This document shows positions 53,528-62,687 of a DNA stretch of 62,687 bases, one piece after another. How positions within the stretch are numbered: position 1 is the first letter of the stretch; every line of letters starts with the position of its first letter. Made by a program: the position numbers and the translations under genes. The DNA comes from Thalassobacterium sedimentorum (GTDB lineage: Bacteria; Verrucomicrobiota; Verrucomicrobiia; Opitutales; Coraliomargaritaceae): the NCBI RefSeq assembly GCF_031127905.1, contig NZ_JARXIC010000025.1, positions 1 to 62,687 of the forward strand. Reading direction: 5' to 3'. The notes beneath the pieces were generated by a model, which ran no database searches, was not told the DNA's origin, and was given only the letters and a program-made list of their open reading frames with translations.

Positions 53528-54322
53528 ATGAATACATCAAAGTTACGCCTCCTCCCCACCTTCTTTGCGATCGCACTCTTTGCCATTGCGACACAGTGGG
53601 TACTCACACAGCCATTGAGTGCTCAGGACTCTGAGCAAACCGAAACGACTGAAGTCACAGTCGAAGAAGTCGCCGCAACTGGTGGTGAAAAGTCACTTAT
53701 CGACATGTATAAAGCAGGCGGCTGGGCCATGTATCCACTCACGATGCTCTCGATCGGTGGATTCGGCTTAATCGTTTATAACTTTATGGCAGTACGTCCA
53801 GAGCCGATCCTCAACACTGAAGCCACCATTCAAATCGATCAAGCACTCCAGAACCTCGATATCGAGAAGGCCAAAAATATCTGCCAAGAAAATCCATCTC
53901 CGGTCACCAATATCATCGATTCAGGAATGAACCGCGTCGATATCAACAATTACGATGCCGAACAGGTCAAAGAAGCGATCGAAGAGTCCAGCTCCGAAGA
54001 ACTCGCAGGCCCCTTTGTATTAATCAACTATCTCTCCGTAGTCGGATCCCTATCGCCAATGGTGGGGCTACTCGGAACGGTTTCTGGTATGGTCAAAGCC
54101 TTCAACGTAATCGAAGCAGAAGGCGCAGGCAGTGCTCAAGCACTGGCTGGTAACATTTCGGAAGCTCTGATCACTACAGCGACCGGAATGATTGTAGGTA
54201 TCCCTGCAATGTTCTTTTTCTTCTTTTTTAAGAATCGCTACGGGAAAATCACTTCCCGCATTGGTCGCGTAGTCGGCGACCTTCAATTCACTCTGAATAA
54301 GGCGATTAAAAACCGCGCCTAA
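53528..54322 (+). CDS. MotA/TolQ/ExbB-type proton channel
   Basis: 264 aa. An N-terminal cleavable-looking segment (to SAQDSEQ) is unusual for ExbB but is seen in this phylum. Span 1 is GGWAMYPLTMLSIGGFGLIV, then a cytoplasmic region, then the paired helices YLSVVGSLSPMVGLLGTVSG and LITTATGMIVGIPAMFFFFF that line the proton path. With two ExbD-like partners downstream it should form a proton-driven motor energising the outer membrane or the TPR proteins. Confidence 0.92.
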   Translation: MNTSKLRLLPTFFAIALFAIATQWVLTQPLSAQDSEQTETTEVTVEEVAATGGEKSLIDMYKAGGWAMYPLTMLSIGGFGLIVYNFMAVRPEPILNTEATIQIDQALQNLDIEKAKNICQENPSPVTNIIDSGMNRVDINNYDAEQVKEAIEESSSEELAGPFVLINYLSVVGSLSPMVGLLGTVSGMVKAFNVIEAEGAGSAQALAGNISEALITTATGMIVGIPAMFFFFFFKNRYGKITSRIGRVVGDLQFTLNKAIKNRA

Positions 54323-54352
54323 TCAATTCTCCTAGCTCATCCCCCAAAAACT

Positions 54353-54757
54353 ATGGCAATGTGGACCCCAGAAGAGGTTGATCCGGAGTTTGAATTAACT
54401 CCAATGATCGACGTCGTCTTCCTGTTGATCGCGTTCTTTATGACATTGATCAGTTTCATCAGCGCCGAGCTGGTGCAACTGGAATTGCCAGAAGCCGAAC
54501 AAGCGACCATTCCCGAGGAACCAGGCGAGCGCCAATACATCTCTGTTGATATCGACGGGCAACTCTACTTAGGTGCCGCACCGATTACCGCCGAAGCGCT
54601 CACGGCACAACTGATCGCCTTAAAAACGGAGCTTCCACAACTTAAGGTTTTCTTACGTGCCGACGCACAGACCGCTCATCGTCACGTCAACCGCGTAATG
54701 GAGGCGACTGCTAAAGCCGGAATTTTCGACCTCATCTTCGCATCAGCTAAGGACTAA
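54353..54757 (+). CDS. ExbD/TolR-like protein 1
   Basis: 134 aa. One N-terminal membrane helix carries the proton-relay aspartate D20 in ELTPMIDVVFLLIAFFM. The periplasmic domain ends LKVFLRADAQTAHRHVNRVM, the ExbD peptidoglycan/TonB-facing fold. It is paralogous to the next gene (2-bp gap), and both follow the ExbB-like gene, suggesting a heteromeric stator. Confidence 0.93.
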   Translation: MAMWTPEEVDPEFELTPMIDVVFLLIAFFMTLISFISAELVQLELPEAEQATIPEEPGERQYISVDIDGQLYLGAAPITAEALTAQLIALKTELPQLKVFLRADAQTAHRHVNRVMEATAKAGIFDLIFASAKD

Positions 54758-54759
54758 TT

Positions 54760-55191
54760 ATGCAAGTCAGCTCTGTACTCGAATCTGAAGATAAAGTCGA
54801 CATCACTCCGATGATCGACGTGGTCTTCCTACTCCTGATCTATTTCATGTTCTTGCCACTGCAACAAGAAGCCGACATTGGGATCAAATTACCCAGTAAT
54901 GCGCCTCCTGCGGAAAACTTGAATCTCCCAAGTGAGCATATTGTAGAAATTTTCCCAAATGGTTTAATCCTGCTAAACGGTGCACCTATGGATGGAATAG
55001 ACGATCGGAATATGAACCGTCTAAGCACCACACTTACACGTCTGAAACTCTCCTCAGACCGTGCTGGTATCGACACCGTGGTCAAAATTCAAGCCGACCC
55101 AGACTCTCCCCATCAACGTGCAATCGATGTATTGAATGCATCTGCCAAAGCGAAAATCAGCAAAGTGTCGTTTGCTGCCTACGCCGAGTAA
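54760..55191 (+). CDS. ExbD/TolR-like protein 2
   Basis: 143 aa. The same plan as its neighbour, with D20 in DITPMIDVVFLLLIYFMFL and a periplasmic domain ending VVKIQADPDSPHQRAIDVLN. It starts 2 bp after the first ExbD gene and 9 bp before the VWA-like gene. Two distinct ExbD proteins per channel are common in planctomycetes and verrucomicrobia. Confidence 0.93.
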   Translation: MQVSSVLESEDKVDITPMIDVVFLLLIYFMFLPLQQEADIGIKLPSNAPPAENLNLPSEHIVEIFPNGLILLNGAPMDGIDDRNMNRLSTTLTRLKLSSDRAGIDTVVKIQADPDSPHQRAIDVLNASAKAKISKVSFAAYAE

Positions 55192-55200
55192 ACCAGACCC

Positions 55201-56583
55201 ATGATTACTGCACCCAAAAAGCGTAAGATGAACCCCATGCTGCTCAACGTTCTGTTGATCAGCGGCGGTGTTCACGCGATCGCCCTATTCATTCTCGGAT
55301 CCATTACTGTTTACAAGTATATCATCCCCGATGACGCCCAATTCGAAGAACCTCCCGCAGTGGAGGAAGAGCAGCCTCCACCCGATGTCAAAATTGAAAT
55401 AAAACAACAAGCTGCCCCACAGGCGCAATCCATGAATAACTTACGGATGAAGCAGGTGGGGAACATCGCAGTGCGCGCAGTGGATGTGCAACTCCCCAAT
55501 ATGCAGGAATCCTTCACGGTAAGCACAGGGCTGGGAGGTTTTAGTGGCGGCGCCTTATTGGGAGGCACACGCGGCAGCATCGGTATCGGCATGTCTGACG
55601 TGAGTGTCTTCGGCCTGAAAACACGGGCTGAACGCATCTTATTTGTCATTGATGCCAATCGCCAAATGGTGACCGATGCCAAGGGAGGCCTCAATAGCTA
55701 CAAAGTTATTAAGAATGAAATCACCGACATGGTTGCCAACCTATCGACTGGCACGCTCTTCAACGTGATGTTGCAGGACCGCCGCAAAACAATGCTGTTT
55801 AAAAACAACTTGGTTCCCGCCGGTGCTGACATACACATGCAATTGGTTAAATGGATCAGTCCAATTAACTCCAATGCCAGCAAACCTGGCTTAGAAGGAG
55901 TCAGCGCAGCTCGACAACCAAAATTGACGACATTTCCAGAAGATGAAATCCAGCAAGCAGCAAGTTACTCCGGAGATCGTGGCAATGAAACCGCATTCCT
56001 CACCCAATATGCCTTAGAGCAGAACGTGGATGCAATTTTCTTTATCACTGGATATCACCGTGGCTTTGAACGCATTCGACGCCAACCCAATGAACGGGAA
56101 AACAAAGAATGGCAAAGAACCACCAGCTCCAGAAAGTACCAACAACAGCTAGAGGAACATAAAAAAGAAATTCCTAAAATGGAAGAAAAAATCAAAAAAG
56201 AGCTGGCTAGGCAAAACGCGGAACGTAAGTCCAAAGGACAGCCACCACGCGTACTTGCGCAGCGCTACGGTGTCTATTCAAATGCAAGAGAACTCGATCT
56301 AAAGTGGGAAACCCCGCACCCAGGTTGGCAACCTGCATACTGGGTTGATGAACGGGATGTCGAAAAATACTTCAGCAAAGTCATCGACACCCTATACACA
56401 GACAAAGGAGGGCAAGCTCCCTCCATCAACGTGATCCTCTTCCTGGCAGGTGACGAAAAATTCAGCAACGATGCAGAAAAATCGCTAAACAGTTACGTTC
56501 GCTCTTTTTCGGGCAAGAATCGTGTGATTCGGGGTGAAGACGAAATTAAAAGTGCACGTAGCTCTAAAAATACCAAAAACTAA
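55201..56583 (+). CDS. Membrane-anchored protein with degenerate VWA domain
   Basis: 460 aa. Residues 13-40 contain a single membrane helix (LLNVLLISGGVHAIALFILG) in the position of TonB-like anchors, followed by an acidic/proline linker (EEPPAVEEEQPPPDVKIEIK). A von Willebrand A-like fold begins near residue 143 with ERILFVIDANRQMV, but the metal-ion site DxSxS is DANRQ (D151), so metal binding is probably lost. Residues 310-345 form a basic coiled coil (EEHKKEIPKMEEKIKKELAR). It takes the place of TonB at the end of the ExbB/ExbD cluster and a strong terminator follows. Confidence 0.8.
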   Translation: MITAPKKRKMNPMLLNVLLISGGVHAIALFILGSITVYKYIIPDDAQFEEPPAVEEEQPPPDVKIEIKQQAAPQAQSMNNLRMKQVGNIAVRAVDVQLPNMQESFTVSTGLGGFSGGALLGGTRGSIGIGMSDVSVFGLKTRAERILFVIDANRQMVTDAKGGLNSYKVIKNEITDMVANLSTGTLFNVMLQDRRKTMLFKNNLVPAGADIHMQLVKWISPINSNASKPGLEGVSAARQPKLTTFPEDEIQQAASYSGDRGNETAFLTQYALEQNVDAIFFITGYHRGFERIRRQPNERENKEWQRTTSSRKYQQQLEEHKKEIPKMEEKIKKELARQNAERKSKGQPPRVLAQRYGVYSNARELDLKWETPHPGWQPAYWVDERDVEKYFSKVIDTLYTDKGGQAPSINVILFLAGDEKFSNDAEKSLNSYVRSFSGKNRVIRGEDEIKSARSSKNTKN

Positions 56584-56603
56584 CTGCACACTTTCTTAAA
56601 TAC

Positions 56604-56639
56604 AAAAAGGGCATAATCGTAACTGATTATGCCTTTTTT
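56604..56639 (+). terminator. Bidirectional intrinsic terminator after the ExbBD cluster
   Basis: GGCATAATC (56610-56618) pairs with GATTATGCC (56625-56633) around GTAACT, extended by A-T pairs, with a six-T tract at 56634-56639. The A-run on the left gives a U-tract for the opposite strand too. Confidence 0.9.
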
Positions 56640-56724
56640 GTAATCGACGAGCACGTACTACAAACCACGGACACGTACTATTGGCAACAGAAATACTCAC
56701 TGGCAGGGCTTGCCAAGCCTCACC

Positions 56725-58053
56725 TCACTGAGCAGGATCGAAAATCCGCAAACTCACAGGTACTCCAATCACAGAATTTTCTGCAGTCAACGCGGCCTTC
56801 GCAGCGGCAATCGCGACTTCGTTCGTCTTATGCGTGGTGACCATCAACTTTGCAGTATCATCAGCCAATTCCTTCTGATTCACTGTCGCAAAACTAATAT
56901 GTTGGTGCGCTAGAATATCAGAAATTTTAGCTAATACGCCCTCCTCATCCTTTACGTGAACGCGCAGATAATAACGACCACTCAAATCTTCTCGAGCCGC
57001 TAATTCCAGACCATCCGCGAGTTTCTGATAGGTCGCTTCATCTTCCTCCGAAATAGCAGGAGCGGGCGCGCCCTGTAGCATAAATACTGCATCTGCAATG
57101 TCGCTAATCACCGAGCTAGAGGTGGCATCTTGCCCAGCACCACGGCCAATCAAAACTGTAGTGCCGACGACATCGCCGGTCACACTCACCCCGTTATAGA
57201 CTTCATCAACTCCAGCAATCACTTCCTTCTTAGAAATCAAAGCAGGATGCAGACGCACGGATAGCTTATTCAAATCGAAGTCCCGCGCAATCACGGCCAG
57301 AAGCTTAATCTTATATCCCAGTTGCCCTGCAATCTCGATATCTTCCCCAGTAATATCACGAATCCCTTCACAAACAATTTGATCCAGGGAAACCCATTTC
57401 CCATGAGCTAGATAGGCAAGAATCACCGCTTTATGTGCCGCGTCGATTCCATCTAAGTCGAGCGCTTCATCGGCTTCAACATAACCGAGTTGACGCGCAT
57501 CGCCAAGTGTCGCGTCAAAACTCAAGCCCTCTCGCTCCATCCGCGTCAAAATATAATTTGAGGTGCCATTCAATATGCCGAAAATAAGCTTAAAGCGATT
57601 GGCCACTAAAGCCTCACGAATCGTCTTAATGATCGGAATCCCTCCAGCTACAGAGGCTTCAAAGAAATAATGTCCGCCATGCTGGCGCGCAACCTGAAAC
57701 AACTCCTCACCATGCTCACAGATCAAAGCCTTATTCGCAGTGACGACAATTTTACCCTGCTCTAAAGCACGCCGTGTCAGCTCCAAAGCCTTTCCCGTGC
57801 CTCCCATTAGCTCACAAACGATATCAACCTCGGAGTTCTCCACAACGCGAGCCGGATCATCTGAATAGCTCTCAGCAGGCACCTGCACTTCGCGTTCCTT
57901 ACTGGCATCACGAACCACTACTTGTGTGATATCAAGACGAGCTCCCAAGCGATATTCCAGCGCGGAACGATTCCTTTCGATATTCTTCCAAACTCCTTGG
58001 CCCACGACGCCAAAGCCCAGCAAACCGATACGAATTATGCGTTTTTCAGACAT
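56725..58053 (-). CDS. hom: Homoserine dehydrogenase
   Basis: 442 aa from the ATG at 58051-58053. The NAD(P)-binding loop is GLLGFGVVGQGVWKN, the catalytic domain contains FEASVAGGIPIIKTIREAL and NGTSNYILTRM, and a C-terminal ACT domain (YYLRVHVKDEEGVLAKISDI) suggests threonine feedback inhibition. It reduces aspartate semialdehyde to homoserine for threonine and methionine synthesis. No other threonine gene is adjacent. Confidence 0.96.
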   Translation of the reverse strand: MSEKRIIRIGLLGFGVVGQGVWKNIERNRSALEYRLGARLDITQVVVRDASKEREVQVPAESYSDDPARVVENSEVDIVCELMGGTGKALELTRRALEQGKIVVTANKALICEHGEELFQVARQHGGHYFFEASVAGGIPIIKTIREALVANRFKLIFGILNGTSNYILTRMEREGLSFDATLGDARQLGYVEADEALDLDGIDAAHKAVILAYLAHGKWVSLDQIVCEGIRDITGEDIEIAGQLGYKIKLLAVIARDFDLNKLSVRLHPALISKKEVIAGVDEVYNGVSVTGDVVGTTVLIGRGAGQDATSSSVISDIADAVFMLQGAPAPAISEEDEATYQKLADGLELAAREDLSGRYYLRVHVKDEEGVLAKISDILAHQHISFATVNQKELADDTAKLMVTTHKTNEVAIAAAKAALTAENSVIGVPVSLRIFDPAQ

Positions 58054-58162
58054 GTTTCTCAAATTTTATAGGTAAAAGACTTATAATTCCGCAAAGAATC
58101 ACGGAACAAAGGCGAGAAACCAATAGGAGCTCACGCAATACTCAAGGCCATAATCCAGCCGA

Positions 58163-59605
58163 CTAGAGCTTAAAAACGATGAAGCCCTTGGTGCCAGATG
58201 CCCAAACATAGAGACGGTTCTGCTCATTTGGCACAAGGGAACTCTCGAGATCAGCCACATCACGAACAGGCCGATCATTAACTTCAAGAATGACCATCCG
58301 CTCATCCAGCTTATCCACAAAAGGAGAATCAGTGCGCACCTCAGCGATCACGACTCCCTCAATCCCTTCTGGTATCGAAAAGCGCTCTCGTTCATCCGCT
58401 CCCAAACTTTGCAATGTGACCCCTTCAAGTGGTCCTGACAAAGTAGCCATTTGACCATTTAAGCTGCCTAAGGTCACTGGTAATACCATTAATTCGCCCT
58501 GTCGAATCAATGTCAACTGCACCTCCGTACCGGGCAAAATCTGCGAAACAACCAAACGTAACTCCGTTGCCGAATCAATCTCACGCTCGTCAACTTTAAC
58601 AATAATATCTCCATGGCGCACCCCACCCCGAGCTGCGGGTGAATCTTCTTGCACCTGATTCACCAATGCGCCTCGCGTACTATCCAAACCAAATGCATCC
58701 GCCATATCACGCGTCAAATCATCTGGAAATAACCCAAGCATACCACGCGGAACTTCGCCGCTTTCAATCAAGTTCGATGCCACATTCAGCACCATATTCA
58801 CTGGTATCGCAAAACCGATCCCGATGCTGCCTCCTGTGCCGGAAACAATCGCAGTATTGATTCCTACAAGACGTCCCCAAGCGTCCACAAGTGCCCCACC
58901 GGAATTCCCCAAATTAATCGAAGCATCCGTCTGAATAAAATCCTCATAAGAGCCTGGTCCTAAAATTGCACCTTGGCGGTTTCGCCCCGTGGCTGAAACA
59001 ATCCCCTGTGTCGCGGTCAAGCCCACGTCCAGCGGATTACCAATAGCAAACACAATATCTCCCACCCGTATCAGATCACTGTCCGCAAGTGTGACGGCAG
59101 GTACATTATTTTCAGGTTCAATCTTCAGGACTGCCACATCTGTCTTGGAATCGGATCCGACTAAAGATGCCACATACTCACTCCCGTCATTTAAACGCAC
59201 TCGAATCTCATCAGCCTCGCGTCCACGCATCCCTTGCACTACGTGATGGTTGGTAACGATATATCCATCTTCAGAGATAATCACCCCCGACCCGACGCCC
59301 AGCGGTTCCTTGCGCTCACGTGCTGTTCCCTCACTCGAATCCATTCTAGGTAAGGGCTGTGCAAACTGCCGTAAGAAATCTGGTAGTGCCTGCCGTTGCC
59401 CCACGGTGACGATCTGCGACGTATATACCGTCACCACCGAAGGCGTGGCTTGATCCAACACATCCGCATACGAGACCAGCGGCTTACCTGCTTCAGCCTG
59501 AATCGGCTGTGTATCCACCTTTGCATTCAAAGGCGAATGCTCATCGGCAAACAAGGGCGCTAGAGTAAAGAATGATACCAAAGACAAGCAAGTAGCGTAT
59601 TTCAT
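58163..59605 (-). CDS. Do/HtrA-family periplasmic serine protease
   Basis: 480 aa from the ATG at 59603-59605. A signal peptide (cleavage near ADE, residue 20) precedes a trypsin-like domain with the triad His121 (TNHHVVQG), Asp156 (TDVAVLKIE) and Ser235 (NLGNSGGALV), then two PDZ domains (first around residues 285-370, second in the last 100 residues). It degrades or refolds damaged envelope proteins, as DegP/DegQ do. Single gene, 110 bp from hom. Confidence 0.95.
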   Translation of the reverse strand: MKYATCLSLVSFFTLAPLFADEHSPLNAKVDTQPIQAEAGKPLVSYADVLDQATPSVVTVYTSQIVTVGQRQALPDFLRQFAQPLPRMDSSEGTARERKEPLGVGSGVIISEDGYIVTNHHVVQGMRGREADEIRVRLNDGSEYVASLVGSDSKTDVAVLKIEPENNVPAVTLADSDLIRVGDIVFAIGNPLDVGLTATQGIVSATGRNRQGAILGPGSYEDFIQTDASINLGNSGGALVDAWGRLVGINTAIVSGTGGSIGIGFAIPVNMVLNVASNLIESGEVPRGMLGLFPDDLTRDMADAFGLDSTRGALVNQVQEDSPAARGGVRHGDIIVKVDEREIDSATELRLVVSQILPGTEVQLTLIRQGELMVLPVTLGSLNGQMATLSGPLEGVTLQSLGADERERFSIPEGIEGVVIAEVRTDSPFVDKLDERMVILEVNDRPVRDVADLESSLVPNEQNRLYVWASGTKGFIVFKL

Positions 59606-59682
59606 AATCAGGTACGTGTTAAAGTCGTGCAAAGAATGACAGAAATGAGTGAACTGAGTTCCTCAAAAATTCAGCTATGTGC

Positions 59683-60381
59683 TTAAAATGGATGACAGAC
59701 CCAGTCCTCTGCACCTTCGATCCCTAGAGTCGTGCGCAAGCGCCACGCCACCACCAATGCCGCAATCATGGCAACCATGCGCTGGATCTTCAATAAGGTG
59801 CGTGGCGTCACCTTCAGTTGCACACGCATAAATTGGCTCTGGGCCAGCCACAACAACGGCAATGTACCTAGACCGAAACCAATCGCAAACTCAGCCCCCT
59901 TCATAGCAGAGCCAGAAAACAAAGCTAACCCAAAAATCATATAAAGCGGCCCACAGGGTAACAACGGACTCGCCAAGCCAATCACAGCTGCAGCAACCGG
60001 TTTTCGCAAGCGACTAAAACGCAGCGTAATCGTCTTATAAATCTGCCCCAGCCATATCGGTTTTGGAAAAAACCGATCCAATCGAAAGGCCACCACCAAG
60101 AAAAAGACCACCAAGATCCACGGCAGATAATTCAGCCATGAGCTCTCAACAGAGCGGATCACCACCGAGCCAAAGGCCCCCGCCAGCGTGCCGACCAGTG
60201 CATAGGAAAACAACTTGGCCAGATGGTAGCAGGTCAAGACTAACTGCGGGCTGGCATCCTGTGCCTTTGTCGGCGCAAAGGCACACGATAAGGGGCCGCA
60301 CATCGCGACGCAGTGTACGCTGGTAATGAGCCCCGCAATCAAGGCCGTGTATGCGTTGTAAACTGTCTGGTAATCAAACAT
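59683..60381 (-). CDS. UreH/TauE-like membrane protein (HCxxMCGP motif)
   Basis: 232 aa from the ATG at 60379-60381. Six predicted membrane spans. The metal-ligand-like motif SVHCVAMCGPLSCAF in the first span and PLLPCGPLYMIFGLAL in the fourth are characteristic of the UreH-like transmembrane family that includes copper/cytochrome-oxidase maturation proteins. The cysteine/histidine pairs could transport copper or other metal. No oxidase gene lies in the window to confirm it. Confidence 0.8.
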   Translation of the reverse strand: MFDYQTVYNAYTALIAGLITSVHCVAMCGPLSCAFAPTKAQDASPQLVLTCYHLAKLFSYALVGTLAGAFGSVVIRSVESSWLNYLPWILVVFFLVVAFRLDRFFPKPIWLGQIYKTITLRFSRLRKPVAAAVIGLASPLLPCGPLYMIFGLALFSGSAMKGAEFAIGFGLGTLPLLWLAQSQFMRVQLKVTPRTLLKIQRMVAMIAALVVAWRLRTTLGIEGAEDWVCHPF

Positions 60382-60535
60382 CTGCTTAACAAGATCCCAT
60401 AAAACACTACAGAATTGCCGAATACAGATTGATAGCAAGTCACATCAGCATAATCAGATTAATGATTCTGCCCACAATGATTCTGCCTAGGAAAAACAAC
60501 AGCAAAGCCTGAACCCGGAGTTTTAATATAACTGA

Positions 60536-62578
<2,043 letters not shown>

Positions 62579-62579
62579 T

Positions 62580-62687
62580 TTAACAATGTAGAACTAGCCC
62601 GAGGCTGTCCACGAGTAGGTGCCTCTTTCTGCCCACGACGCGTTTGCCTGCATCATAGCCACGGATTCCTCCGTGATCAGCTGTTTT
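62580..62687 (-). pseudogene. IS5-family transposase fragment (window edge)
   Basis: Thirty-five minus-strand codons run in from the right edge and stop at TAA (62580-62582). The peptide contains [20 protein letters not shown] followed by [10 protein letters not shown]. The [13 protein letters not shown] block with its conserved aspartate belongs to the catalytic core of IS5/IS4-type DDE transposases. The frame ends right after this block, where intact enzymes continue for about another 100 residues, so it is truncated. It abuts the ligA stop at 62578. The 5' portion is outside the window. Confidence 0.75.

Overview
The window looks like a chromosomal segment from a Gram-negative member of the PVC group, most likely Verrucomicrobiota (Opitutae-like). 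This is inferred from gene content: a tuf-secE-nusG-rplKAJL-rpoBC block, a TPR/ExbB/ExbD/ExbD/VWA-like cluster, an SHD1-plus-papain-fold secreted protein, Roadblock-domain proteins, and a decayed Calx-beta protein with a tail of the kind common in that phylum. No rRNA operon, prophage or CRISPR array is present. Most genes are housekeeping genes and accessory DNA is sparse.

Layout. 1-3.2 kb: peroxide defence, with oxyR divergent from a catalase gene that is followed by a small ankyrin-repeat gene. 3.2-3.9 kb: gene debris. 3.9-7.5 kb: the most unusual unit. A textbook sigma-54 -24/-12 sequence sits one base from the start codon of four tightly packed genes: two Roadblock-like proteins, a receiver-plus-degenerate NtrC-like protein that has lost its ATPase motifs, and an AmtB ammonium channel. 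7.6-11.9 kb: small membrane proteins, GIY-YIG, YchJ, an Old Yellow Enzyme divergent from an ArsR-type regulator with two matching operators, and a metallo-beta-lactamase-fold protein. 11.9-24.8 kb (minus strand): tRNA-Thr, tuf, tRNA-Trp, secE, nusG, rplK, rplA, rplJ, rplL, rpoB, rpoC, with a probable attenuator before rpoB.

25-41 kb: trhO, an NMT1-like/PAS/histidine kinase fusion, a DEAD-box helicase with a hairpin in its leader, a NusG paralogue, glnS, a beta-propeller protein, a sodium/solute symporter, an AmpG-like MFS protein, a secreted C39-like protein, rsmG, dinB and a membrane protein. 41.1-41.5 kb: a gene-free stretch carrying a promoter, two related structured modules and an intrinsic terminator on the minus strand, proposed here as an unrecognised small RNA gene. 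41.6-49.2 kb: dciA, thyA-folA, a methyltransferase/AraC pair, recN, a Yip1-like protein and an ABC-F ATPase.

49.3-56.6 kb: a six-gene envelope cluster (two TPR proteins, ExbB/TolQ-like, two ExbD-like, one degenerate VWA protein). 56.7-62.6 kb: homoserine dehydrogenase, a Do-like protease, a UreH-like membrane protein and ligA. The right edge cuts into a truncated IS5-type transposase just downstream of ligA.

Across genes: both RpoC (second zinc site) and LigA (zinc finger) have lost all their zinc-binding cysteines while keeping the surrounding fold, which suggests relaxed zinc dependence in this lineage. All functional calls come from reading motifs by eye; no database search was possible.
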